Shown here: positions 1 to 7,229 of the stretch, one piece after another
How the letters are laid out: each line of letters starts with the position of its first letter
Numbering within the stretch: position 1 is the first letter of the stretch
Source: JBAUHN01 sp049680295
GTDB taxonomy: Bacteria; Pseudomonadota; Alphaproteobacteria; Rhodobacterales; Rhodobacteraceae
Direction of reading: 5' to 3'
NCBI GenBank assembly: GCA_049680295.1
Contig: JBAUHN010000219.1
Coordinates: 1-23,530, forward strand
Length of the DNA: 23,530 nt
Translations under genes and position numbers: made by a program
Notes under the pieces: generated by a model
Database searches by the model: none
What the model saw: the letters and a program-made list of their open reading frames with translations, nothing else
Told to the model about the DNA's origin: nothing

Positions 1-81
1 AGCATCAAATCACCCTTTCCATCCCGGACGGACCGTGAAATAGCAAACCGCCAAATGAACACTCCCAAATCGAGGTTTGCC

Positions 82-1530
82 ATGGAGATTCGTGAGGCCC
101 TTACCTTTGACGATGTGCTGCTTGTACCGGGTGCATCCTCGGTCATGCCCAGCACCGCTGACACCCGCACACGCGTCACCCAACGCATCGCGATGAATAT
201 TCCGCTGCTAAGCTCTGCCATGGACACGGTGACCGAGGCGCGTATGGCCATTGCGATGGCACAGGCGGGCGGCATCGGTGTTATTCACCGCAATCTGGAT
301 ATTCTCAAACAGGCCGAAGAAGTCCGCCGGGTGAAACGCTTTGAAAGCGGGATTGTTTACAATCCAATCACACTGCGCGCAGATCAGACCCTGGCAGATG
401 CCAAAGCGTTGCAGGAACACTACCGCGTCACCGGGTTTCCGGTTGTGGACGGGGACGGCAGGGTTGTAGGTATCGTGACCAACCGCGACATGCGGTTTGC
501 CAGCGATGACGCGACACCGGTTTCGGTGATGATGAGTTCGGACAATCTGGCGATCTTGCGCGAACCTGCGGACCGCGACGAGGCGATCAGCCTGATGAAG
601 GCGCGCCGGATCGAAAAGCTTTTGGTCACGGATAGAAATGGCAAGCTGACCGGCCTGCTGACGTTGAAAGATACCGAACAGGCGGTATTGAACCCGACGG
701 CATGCAAGGATGATCTGGGACGTTTGCGGGTGGCAGCGGCGACAACTGTCGGCGACGCGGGCTTTGAACGGTCAGAGGCGCTGGTGGATGCGGGCGTGGA
801 TATGATCGTGATCGACACCGCACACGGCCATTCCGAAGGGGTGGCCGCCGCCGTGCGCCGCGCCAAAAGCCTAAGCAACGAGGTGCAGATTGTCGCGGGC
901 AATGTGGCCACCGGGGCTGCGACCCGCGCCTTGATTGATGCAGGTGCCGATGCGGTTAAGGTTGGAATTGGTCCGGGGTCGATTTGTACCACACGTATGG
1001 TGGCCGGTGTCGGTGTGCCGCAAATGACAGCTATTATGGATTGCGCGGCGGCGGCTGGCGATGTGCCGGTGATTGCCGACGGCGGCATCAAGTTTTCGGG
1101 TGATTTTGCCAAGGCGATTGCGGCAGGTGCATCCTGTGCCATGGTTGGCAGCATGATCGCAGGCACCGACGAATCCCCCGGAGAAGTCATTTTATATCAA
1201 GGCCGTAGCTTTAAGGGGTATCGTGGTATGGGGTCGCTTGGCGCGATGGCACGTGGTTCTGCTGATCGGTATTTTCAGGCGGATGCGGCCAGCGACAAAC
1301 TGGTGCCCGAAGGCATCGAAGGTCAGGTCCCTTACAAAGGCAGCGCCGGGGCCGTGGTACATCAGTTGGTCGGCGGCTTGCGCGCCGCGATGGGCTATAC
1401 CGGTTGCGCGACCGTCGACGAGATGCGCAAGAACTGCAGCTTTGTGAAAATCTCGGGCGCCGGGCTGAAAGAAAGCCATGTGCATGACGTCCAGATCACC
1501 CGCGAAAGCCCGAATTACCGAATTGGATAA
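82..1530 (+). CDS. guaB: IMP dehydrogenase
   Basis: Catalyses the NAD-dependent oxidation of IMP to XMP, the committed step of GMP synthesis in the cytoplasm. The 482-aa product has the usual bacterial length. The N-terminal barrel segment begins EALTFDDVLLVPG. Two CBS domains follow at about residues 94-150 and 155-205, then the catalytic loop GPGSICTTR with the active-site cysteine at residue 302, and the flap motif GYRGMGSLGAM. The frame is open from an ATG at 55, but I prefer the ATG at 82: it gives the family's normal N-terminus (MEIREALTFDD) and has a GAGG Shine-Dalgarno 7 nt upstream. An RsmB-family gene follows on the same strand after 50 bp, so co-transcription is possible. No purine riboswitch is recognisable in the 81 bases available upstream, though that region is truncated by the window. 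Confidence 0.97.
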   Translation: MEIREALTFDDVLLVPGASSVMPSTADTRTRVTQRIAMNIPLLSSAMDTVTEARMAIAMAQAGGIGVIHRNLDILKQAEEVRRVKRFESGIVYNPITLRADQTLADAKALQEHYRVTGFPVVDGDGRVVGIVTNRDMRFASDDATPVSVMMSSDNLAILREPADRDEAISLMKARRIEKLLVTDRNGKLTGLLTLKDTEQAVLNPTACKDDLGRLRVAAATTVGDAGFERSEALVDAGVDMIVIDTAHGHSEGVAAAVRRAKSLSNEVQIVAGNVATGAATRALIDAGADAVKVGIGPGSICTTRMVAGVGVPQMTAIMDCAAAAGDVPVIADGGIKFSGDFAKAIAAGASCAMVGSMIAGTDESPGEVILYQGRSFKGYRGMGSLGAMARGSADRYFQADAASDKLVPEGIEGQVPYKGSAGAVVHQLVGGLRAAMGYTGCATVDEMRKNCSFVKISGAGLKESHVHDVQITRESPNYRIG

Positions 1531-1533
1531 GCG

Positions 1534-1584
1534 ATGATTTTCAACGAGTTGCCTGCCGTTCCTGACAATGGATCAAGCCGTTGA
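1534..1584 (+). other. Possible 16-codon leader ORF whose stop overlaps the rsmB start
   Basis: A mini-ORF (MIFNELPAVPDNGSSR) begins with ATG 3 nt after the guaB stop and has a GGATAA purine stretch in front. It ends in TGA at 1582-1584, which overlaps the TTG start codon of the next gene as TTGA. The geometry would fit translational coupling of a weak TTG start that lacks its own clear Shine-Dalgarno. This is inference only: an ORF this short can occur by chance, and I do not recognise the peptide. Confidence 0.2.
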
Positions 1585-2744
1585 CACCCGGCGCACGCGT
1601 GGCTGGCGCCATCGAAGTTTTTGATGCGGTTTTGCAAGGCGCTCCTGCAGAACAGGTGCTGACACGCTGGGGGCGCAACAATCGCTTTGCCGGGTCAAAA
1701 GACCGTGCGGCCATTCGCGATTATGTCTTTGACGGCTTGCGCAAACGGCGATCGGCTGCGGATGCGGGTGGGGCCGATACCGGCCGTGGCATTCTGATCG
1801 GGCTATTGCGCCTGTCCGGAGTTGATCCTGCGACGCTGTTTGACGGGGTTGGGCATGCGCCATCACCGCTGACAGGGGATGAGCAGGCTGCGCACATTGC
1901 GTCCCAGGAATTGGGTGTGGCGTGGAACCTGCCTGATTGGTTGATCCCAGAGTTTCAGGCAAGCCTTGGCGCTACTGCCGCAGAAGTGGCCATCCAATTG
2001 CAAGCGCGCGCGCCGGTGACGTTGCGGGTAAATCTGGCCAAAGCCACCGTATCATCCGCGCGAAGTGCTTTGGCTGCGGACGGGGTCGAGACGACGACCA
2101 ACAGCTTAGACAAAGCTGCCCTAACCGTCACTGCGGGTCCCAGAAAAATCCGAAATTCGCGTGCCTATGCCGAAGGCTGGGTCGAGCTTCAGGATGCGTC
2201 CAGCCAGGCGGTTGTCGCTGGGTTGCCACCTGCTACACGGGTGCTTGATTACTGCACGGGCGGCGGTGGCAAGGCGCTGGCCCTGGCGATGGATGACACG
2301 CGATCGGTCTATGCCCATGACATCGACCCGCGCCGGATGCGCGATGTGCCGTTTCGCGCTGCACGCGCGGGTGCCGATATCACGATGATCGAAACGGACG
2401 CGTTGCCAGACACCGAACCGTTTGATCTGGTGCTGTGTGATGCGCCCTGTTCTGGCAGCGGGGCGTGGCGCCGCGCACCAGATGCGAAATGGACGTTGAG
2501 CGCGGAACGACTGGATGAGCTGATCGCGATGCAGGATGACGTGTTGCGTGCGGCAAAAGACCAGGTCGGACCAAAGGGCACACTGGCCTATGCAACCTGT
2601 TCCGTTTTGACCCGCGAAAATGTGGACCGCGTCACAGGTTTTCTGGCCGAGAATCCAGATTGGGAATGCGTTTGGCAAAAACGGTTTGAGGTCTCGGCTA
2701 TGGGTGACGGGTTTTACGTCGCACACTTGACGCGCGCGAGCTAA
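1581..2744 (+). CDS. RsmB/NOP-family RNA (cytosine-5) methyltransferase
   Basis: Predicted SAM-dependent rRNA m5C methyltransferase related to RsmB, which modifies C967 of 16S rRNA in E. coli. The 387-aa product has a short helical N-terminal region that may correspond to the NusB-like domain, then a Rossmann methyltransferase core with the SAM-binding motif VLDYCTGGGGKALALA. Both family cysteines are present: C290 in DAPCSGSGAWRRAPDAKW (motif IV) and C340 in YATCS (motif VI, the expected nucleophile). The start is TTG at 1581, giving MTPGARVAGAIEVFDAVL, which resembles my recollection of family N-termini. No ATG lies in frame nearby and the Shine-Dalgarno is poor. It is shorter than E. coli RsmB (429 aa), so the exact target base is uncertain. 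It lies 50 bp downstream of guaB. Confidence 0.88.
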   Translation: MTPGARVAGAIEVFDAVLQGAPAEQVLTRWGRNNRFAGSKDRAAIRDYVFDGLRKRRSAADAGGADTGRGILIGLLRLSGVDPATLFDGVGHAPSPLTGDEQAAHIASQELGVAWNLPDWLIPEFQASLGATAAEVAIQLQARAPVTLRVNLAKATVSSARSALAADGVETTTNSLDKAALTVTAGPRKIRNSRAYAEGWVELQDASSQAVVAGLPPATRVLDYCTGGGGKALALAMDDTRSVYAHDIDPRRMRDVPFRAARAGADITMIETDALPDTEPFDLVLCDAPCSGSGAWRRAPDAKWTLSAERLDELIAMQDDVLRAAKDQVGPKGTLAYATCSVLTRENVDRVTGFLAENPDWECVWQKRFEVSAMGDGFYVAHLTRAS

Positions 2745-2783
2745 ACAACGTACACAACCTTGAGGTGATCAAATTGCCGGTGA

Positions 2784-2799
2784 TTAAGCCACGCTTAAC
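2784..2799 (+). promoter_or_regulatory. CtrA-binding site (TTAA-N7-TTAAC) upstream of cckA
   Basis: The sequence TTAAGCCACGCTTAAC is an exact match to the alphaproteobacterial CtrA full-site consensus TTAA-N7-TTAAC. It ends 48 bp before the cckA GTG start, inside the 103-bp gap after the methyltransferase gene. Further TTAA half-sites occur at 2812-2815 and 2835-2838, but they are not spaced as a full site. CtrA is the end point of the CckA-ChpT-CtrA phosphorelay, so the site suggests feedback control of cckA. Whether it activates or represses cannot be read from position alone, because I cannot assign a convincing -35/-10 pair. Confidence 0.7.
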
Positions 2800-2847
2800 C
2801 TGAAAGCGACCTTAATAGCCGATGATTCGAAACTTTAAGGGGCAGTC

Positions 2848-5148
2848 GTGCAACCTAGTGCTTTTTCATCCGGTGCGCTGACGCGTTTTTCTGAACTCCG
2901 CCTAAGCCGAACATTCAGTCTGGGACTGGTCGCTGTCATGCTGGGCATCGTTGGCTTTATGGCGTCATCGGACCTGACCCGGCACGCCATGTGGGCAGCA
3001 GCCTTGGCGCTGGCGTTGCTGGTAGGGTTGATTGCTACGGCGACATATCGGCGTCGGAGGCTACAATCATCGGCGGTTGATGTGATGTCTCAGTTTATTG
3101 CCAAGGATGTCTCGGCAAGTTTTGTGGCCAACGCGGAGGGTGAAATTCAATCGCATAACGCAGCCGCCGACGCGCGGTTCAATGACGATGTCAGGGACAA
3201 TCTGGCCTCAACCCTGCGCAAAACCTTTGCCAATCCCACCGCACTTTTGTTCCGCCTGCAAACCCGCGCCGCGTCAGAGGGGGCATCGCGTGAAGATCTG
3301 GTCACGCGCGCAGGTCATGTGCGACTGTCTGTGCACCAGATGTCGCCTGATGCCTATCTGTGGCGACTTGAAGATATCGGTGATGCGGCAAACCAGGGCA
3401 GCTATGGGCCTACCTTGTCGATGGTGTTGGCGGGACGCACGGATGCCGTTCTTTATATGAACGGTTCGGCGCGGAAATTATTTGGCGGGCGGTTCAAAAC
3501 CCTTGATCAGATGTTCAATGTTCTGCCGCTTGTTGATGGGGTGGTTTGTGAATTTAACGGCACTGACGGGCCAGAACGGGCCTTGATTTCGATCGTCGAT
3601 GCAGGTGCCGGGCGCAGGGCTATTTATCTGTTGCCACCGGGGCCACAAAACGCGGTCGAACAGGGATGGAACGCGTTTCAGGATCTGCCGGTTCCTCTGG
3701 TCCGGGTCTGCGCAGAAGGGACAGTCCAATCCTTCAACCGAATGGCTGCAAATCTGCTTGGCCGATCGCTGCGCGATGACGTGCATCTATCTGATCTGAT
3801 GGAAGGGCTTGGCCGGTCCATCAGCGATTGGATCACGGATGCGTTGGCGGGCCGATCCTCTCAGACATCTGAATTTCTTCGGCTCAAACGCACCGACAAA
3901 GAAGTCTATGTTCAGGTGACGCTGAACCGCGTGGTCGAAGACGGCCAAGACAGTCTGATCGCGGTCCTAAATGACGCAACCGAGCTAAAATCGCTGGAGG
4001 CGCAGTTTGTCCAAAGCCAGAAAATGCAGGCAATTGGTCAGTTGGCAGGCGGTGTTGCCCATGATTTCAATAACCTTTTAACTGCAATTTCCGGGCATTG
4101 CGATCTGTTGTTGCTGCGTCATGATCAGGGCGATCCTGATTACAGCGATCTGATTCAGATCAATCAAAATGCCAACCGGGCGGCGTCACTGGTAGGTCAG
4201 CTACTGGCCTTTTCGCGCAAACAAACGCTGCGTCCGGAAACTTTGGACATGCGCGATACACTGGCCGATCTGACCCATTTGTTAAACCGGCTTGTGGGCG
4301 AAAAGGTGACTTTGACCCTTAATCACGACCCGGTCCTGCGCCCCATTCGTGCCGACAAACGGCAGTTGGAACAGGTGTTGATGAACCTAGTGGTCAATGC
4401 ACGTGATGCAATGCCGGAAGGGGGCGAAATCAAGATTTCGACCGAATGTCTGGATATGGCCGACCCGCTAGAACGCAACAACGTCACGGTGCCGAAAGGC
4501 AAATATGTGACCGTTTGCGTTGCAGACACCGGCGCGGGCATTCCGCCAGACAAGCTGCAAAAAGTGTTTGAGCCATTCTACACCACAAAGCGCACCGGCG
4601 AAGGCACCGGGCTTGGGCTATCGACGGCATACGGTATCGTCAAGCAAACCGGCGGTTACATCTTTGTCGACAGCATTGTCGGCAGTGGCACGACCTTTTC
4701 GCTGTATTTTCCGGTATTGGAAGATGCGCAAACTGTTGCCGCTGCGCCCAAAACGCCCGCTGTCAGATCTGCGACACAACACAACGGCGGTGTTATTTTA
4801 TTGGTCGAGGATGAAGCGCCCGTGCGCGCCTTTGCCTCGCGGGCCCTGCAATTGCGCGGCTATTCCGTGCTTGAGGCAAGCTCGGCCGAGGCGGCGCTAA
4901 AGATGTTGGAAGATCAGGACTTATGCATTGATTGCTTTGTCACCGATGTGGTGATGCCCGGCATGGATGGGCCAAGCTGGGTCCGCGAAGCCTTGAAAAC
5001 CCGCCCGGATGTGCGGGTTGTCTTTGTGTCGGGTTACGCCGAAGACAGTTTTGCAGAGGCGCAAATGAAGATCGCCAATTCGGTCTTTCTGCCCAAGCCG
5101 TTTTCATTGGGTGAACTGACCGACACGGTGCACAGCCAACTGAACTAA
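2848..5148 (+). CDS. cckA: Cell-cycle hybrid histidine kinase/phosphatase CckA
   Basis: Membrane hybrid kinase that passes phosphate through ChpT to CtrA (and CpdR), controlling cell-cycle, motility or gene-transfer-agent genes in alphaproteobacteria. The 766-aa product has two N-terminal membrane helices (about residues 23-40 and 47-65). PAS-like sensory regions follow (roughly 140-240 and 275-385). The HisKA segment contains GQLAGGVAHDFNNLL with the phosphorylated His405. The HATPase domain shows the N box (NLVVNARDAM), DTGAGIPPDKL and GEGTGLGLSTAYG. The C-terminal receiver domain has acidic residues in VEDEAPVRA, phospho-acceptor Asp700 in VTDVVMPGMDG and the conserved lysine in LPKPF. The HisKA and receiver motifs are characteristic of CckA rather than hybrid kinases in general. 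The start is GTG, 5 nt after AAGGGG. The CtrA box 48 bp upstream supports the assignment. Confidence 0.96.
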   Translation: MQPSAFSSGALTRFSELRLSRTFSLGLVAVMLGIVGFMASSDLTRHAMWAAALALALLVGLIATATYRRRRLQSSAVDVMSQFIAKDVSASFVANAEGEIQSHNAAADARFNDDVRDNLASTLRKTFANPTALLFRLQTRAASEGASREDLVTRAGHVRLSVHQMSPDAYLWRLEDIGDAANQGSYGPTLSMVLAGRTDAVLYMNGSARKLFGGRFKTLDQMFNVLPLVDGVVCEFNGTDGPERALISIVDAGAGRRAIYLLPPGPQNAVEQGWNAFQDLPVPLVRVCAEGTVQSFNRMAANLLGRSLRDDVHLSDLMEGLGRSISDWITDALAGRSSQTSEFLRLKRTDKEVYVQVTLNRVVEDGQDSLIAVLNDATELKSLEAQFVQSQKMQAIGQLAGGVAHDFNNLLTAISGHCDLLLLRHDQGDPDYSDLIQINQNANRAASLVGQLLAFSRKQTLRPETLDMRDTLADLTHLLNRLVGEKVTLTLNHDPVLRPIRADKRQLEQVLMNLVVNARDAMPEGGEIKISTECLDMADPLERNNVTVPKGKYVTVCVADTGAGIPPDKLQKVFEPFYTTKRTGEGTGLGLSTAYGIVKQTGGYIFVDSIVGSGTTFSLYFPVLEDAQTVAAAPKTPAVRSATQHNGGVILLVEDEAPVRAFASRALQLRGYSVLEASSAEAALKMLEDQDLCIDCFVTDVVMPGMDGPSWVREALKTRPDVRVVFVSGYAEDSFAEAQMKIANSVFLPKPFSLGELTDTVHSQLN

Positions 5149-5153
5149 ATGCG

Positions 5154-5762
5154 CTATGGCGCTAATGGGGCGGGCAACGAATCGTAAAGGTCAAATTCTT
5201 CTGCAAACCTGCGACGAAACTTATCCTCGACCCTGGGCGATAGCGTCAATGCCATCTGCGGCGAGACATTTAACCGGTCCAAAGACAGCGTAATGTCCAG
5301 ACGGGCATTCAAAAATGCCATCACACCGGCCTGATCCTCGTAGCGGAACAGATGTTGGACCCCAACGCCATTGGGGCGCGGTTCAAGAAACTTGGCCTGG
5401 CTGCCGACATTTGCAAAACCGGGGCGCTGGTTTTCCATATAGGCGGTCACGAAATCATCAAAGCTAAGCCCATGGGTTGCGTTGGGTTTGCCTTTCATAA
5501 ACGGGCGCTTACGGTACCTGTACCAGCTTCCCAGCCAGCTGATCGGTTCGCGCATCACTGCCATCAACTCCATCTCGGTGTCGCAGACTTTTTCGTACAT
5601 GGGGCGCAAAAAACGATTGTAGCGATAGACCGGCGCGTGTTTCAACAATGGCGGATTGCTGATGATCAGGTCCGCGCGGTCCGCCAGCGCCACTTGATAG
5701 GCCGTGGTGCCGGTTTTGGGAACCGACAAGAATACCAGTCGTTCATCATAAAAAACGAGCAT
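5154..5762 (-). CDS. Sulfotransferase-like protein
   Basis: A 202-aa protein resembling small PAPS-dependent sulfotransferases. Near the N-terminus, after the strand LVFLSVPKTG, the KTGTT segment (about residues 16-20) matches the 5'-phosphosulfate-binding loop (K-x-G-T-T). The segment VMREPISWLGSWYRYRKR matches the 3'-phosphate-binding motif (R followed eight residues later by S, then an aromatic and basic run). No signal peptide or membrane helix is seen, so it is probably cytoplasmic. The acceptor substrate cannot be predicted; capsule, lipid or other glycan sulfation are possibilities. The gene is convergent with cckA, with only 5 bp between the stops, and divergent from recA across a 204-bp intergenic region. 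The long plus-strand reading frame opposite it, which reads into recA, is a shadow. Confidence 0.72.
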   Translation of the reverse strand: MLVFYDERLVFLSVPKTGTTAYQVALADRADLIISNPPLLKHAPVYRYNRFLRPMYEKVCDTEMELMAVMREPISWLGSWYRYRKRPFMKGKPNATHGLSFDDFVTAYMENQRPGFANVGSQAKFLEPRPNGVGVQHLFRYEDQAGVMAFLNARLDITLSLDRLNVSPQMALTLSPRVEDKFRRRFAEEFDLYDSLPAPLAP

Positions 5763-5856
5763 TTAGATCAACTTTCTAACGATTTGTCCAAGCCGCAGGG
5801 ATCTGTAAACCTCTCATTAACCGGTTTCGGCGAATGCTCGGTACATAAAATAGATA

Positions 5857-5885
5857 TTGAAATGTTCTTCTTTTGGTCTCATAAG
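5857..5885 (+). promoter_or_regulatory. Predicted recA promoter (-35 TTGAAA, -10 CATAAG)
   Basis: TTGAAA at 5857-5862 and CATAAG at 5880-5885 are separated by 17 bp and match the sigma-70 consensus at 5/6 and 4/6 positions. The pair lies about 80 bp before the recA ATG. SOS-box-like repeats overlap the spacer and adjoin the -10 on its downstream side, as expected for a LexA-repressed promoter. Assigned by eye; the transcription start is not known. Confidence 0.5.
5864..5878 (+). promoter_or_regulatory. Degenerate second SOS box (GTTC-N7-GGTC)
   Basis: GTTCTTCTTTTGGTC fits the alphaproteobacterial LexA direct repeat GTTC-N7-GTTC with one mismatch in the second half. It lies in the spacer between the predicted -35 and -10 of recA, and its first half begins 22 nt before the perfect box downstream. 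It reads in the opposite orientation to the perfect GAAC-N7-GAAC box. It may be a weak LexA site or chance. Confidence 0.4.
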
Positions 5886-5900
5886 GAACATAATAAGAAC
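5886..5900 (+). promoter_or_regulatory. LexA (SOS) box GAAC-N7-GAAC upstream of recA
   Basis: GAACATAATAAGAAC is a perfect example of the alphaproteobacterial LexA direct repeat (GTTC-N7-GTTC on the other strand). It begins immediately after the predicted -10 and ends 66 bp before the recA ATG. LexA bound here would block transcription initiation. This predicts DNA-damage induction of recA. Confidence 0.85.
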
Positions 5901-5966
5901 AAACCTTCTGGCACGACCGGTACGCATTGCCGCCCGTGCATGGATATGACACTAAAGGGAAACACA

Positions 5967-7052
5967 ATGGCAACGGCAGATCTTTTGAGCATGGACAGTA
6001 AAAAGAATACAGACAAGCAAAAGGCGCTGGACAGTGCTTTGGCGCAGATTGAACGCCAGTTTGGCAAGGGTTCGATCATGAAACTGGGGGCGGAAGGCGC
6101 CATACAGGACATCCGGTCAAGTTCGACCGGGTCGCTGGGGCTGGACATCGCCCTTGGAATTGGCGGTTTGCCGATGGGCCGCATCATCGAAATCTATGGC
6201 CCCGAAAGTTCGGGCAAAACCACGCTGACGCTGCATTGTGTGGCCGAGCAGCAAAAAACCGGCGGCGTTTGTGCCTTTGTCGATGCTGAACACGCGCTGG
6301 ATCCGTCCTATGCCAAAAAGCTGGGTGTCGACATTGATGAGCTGTTGATTTCACAGCCCGATACCGGTGAACAGGCGCTTGAAATTACTGACACGCTGGT
6401 GCGGTCGGGCGCAGTAAATATGGTCGTTGTCGATTCTGTCGCCGCTTTGACCCCAAAGTCCGAGCTTGAGGGCGATATGGGCGACAGCTCGGTCGGCGTT
6501 CAGGCACGACTGATGAGCCAGGCCATGCGTAAACTGACTGGATCAATCAGTAAATCCAATTGCATGGTGATTTTCATCAACCAGATCAGGATGAAAATCG
6601 GCGTAATGTTTGGCTCTCCTGAAACCACCAGCGGCGGCAACGCGTTGAAATTCTATTCCTCGGTCCGGCTTGATATTCGCCGCATCGGTGCTTTGAAAGA
6701 CCGCGACGAAGTTGTGGGCAATGCGACCCGCGTCAAAGTCGTGAAAAACAAAGTCGCCGCACCCTTCAAGCAGGTTGAATTCGACATCATGTATGGCGAA
6801 GGGATCTCAAAAATGGGCGAATTGCTGGATCTGGGTGTCGCCGCCGGTGTTGTTGATAAGTCCGGATCGTGGTTTTCCTACGGCGATGAACGGATCGGGC
6901 AGGGGCGCGAAAACGCCAAACAGTTTTTGCGCGATAATGCCGCGATGGCCTATGAGATCGAGGATAAAATCCGTGCGGCACATGGCCTGGATTTCGATGC
7001 CCCAAAACTCGAGGTGGAAAAGCCAGCGGATGATGACATTCTTGAGGCCTGA
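5967..7052 (+). CDS. recA: Recombinase RecA
   Basis: Central homologous recombination ATPase and SOS co-protease; it forms filaments on single-stranded DNA and promotes LexA self-cleavage. The 361-aa product has the N-terminal helix DKQKALDSALAQIERQFGKG, Walker A GPESSGKT at residues 78-85, Walker B-type VVVDSVAAL, and the L1/L2 regions (EGDMGDSSVG and FGSPETTSGGNALKFY). It ends in an acidic tail (EVEKPADDDILEA). The frame is open far upstream, but that part is antisense to the sulfotransferase gene and is not RecA-like. The ATG at 5967 has AAAGGGA 6 nt upstream and gives the family's normal length; an in-frame ATG at 5940 is less likely. It is followed by a strong hairpin terminator. Confidence 0.98.
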   Translation: MATADLLSMDSKKNTDKQKALDSALAQIERQFGKGSIMKLGAEGAIQDIRSSSTGSLGLDIALGIGGLPMGRIIEIYGPESSGKTTLTLHCVAEQQKTGGVCAFVDAEHALDPSYAKKLGVDIDELLISQPDTGEQALEITDTLVRSGAVNMVVVDSVAALTPKSELEGDMGDSSVGVQARLMSQAMRKLTGSISKSNCMVIFINQIRMKIGVMFGSPETTSGGNALKFYSSVRLDIRRIGALKDRDEVVGNATRVKVVKNKVAAPFKQVEFDIMYGEGISKMGELLDLGVAAGVVDKSGSWFSYGDERIGQGRENAKQFLRDNAAMAYEIEDKIRAAHGLDFDAPKLEVEKPADDDILEA

Positions 7053-7109
7053 TTGGACCCCGTAGCCTGCGCGTACCACGTGGAAGGCGGTAAGCCAGTG
7101 AATTGAACA

Positions 7110-7142
7110 GGGCGCAGGTTGACTGCGCCCCGTTTCGTTTTG
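7110..7142 (+). terminator. Rho-independent terminator after recA
   Basis: A perfect 8-bp stem (GGGCGCAG / CTGCGCCC, 7110-7117 and 7123-7130) with the 5-nt loop GTTGA is followed by the T-rich run CGTTTCGTTTT. It lies 57 bp after the recA stop and 88 bp before alaS, so alaS probably has its own promoter in the remaining gap, where I see no clear -35/-10 pair. Confidence 0.85.
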
Positions 7143-7229
7143 ATCAACTTCACGCCGCCTGTGGACAGCATCCAATCTGAAAGGTATCTGAGAGCTTCAA
7201 ACACATCTGATCCGAAGGCCCAGCATCCC

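Noticed and set aside
1..81. Purine riboswitch or other leader RNA ahead of guaB
   Set aside because: No aptamer-like pairing or conserved core could be seen in the short truncated upstream sequence.
5140..5175. Possible terminator between convergent cckA and the sulfotransferase gene (GCGC-TATG-GCGC)
   Set aside because: The stem is only 4 bp, there is no T-run, and the stops are 5 bp apart. It is not convincing as an intrinsic terminator.
5352..5966. Continuous open frame upstream of and in frame with recA, giving an apparent N-terminal extension of about 205 residues
   Set aside because: Most of it is antisense to the sulfotransferase gene and the rest crosses the recA promoter and SOS boxes. 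The extension is not RecA-like, and the ATG at 5967 has a good Shine-Dalgarno and gives normal length.
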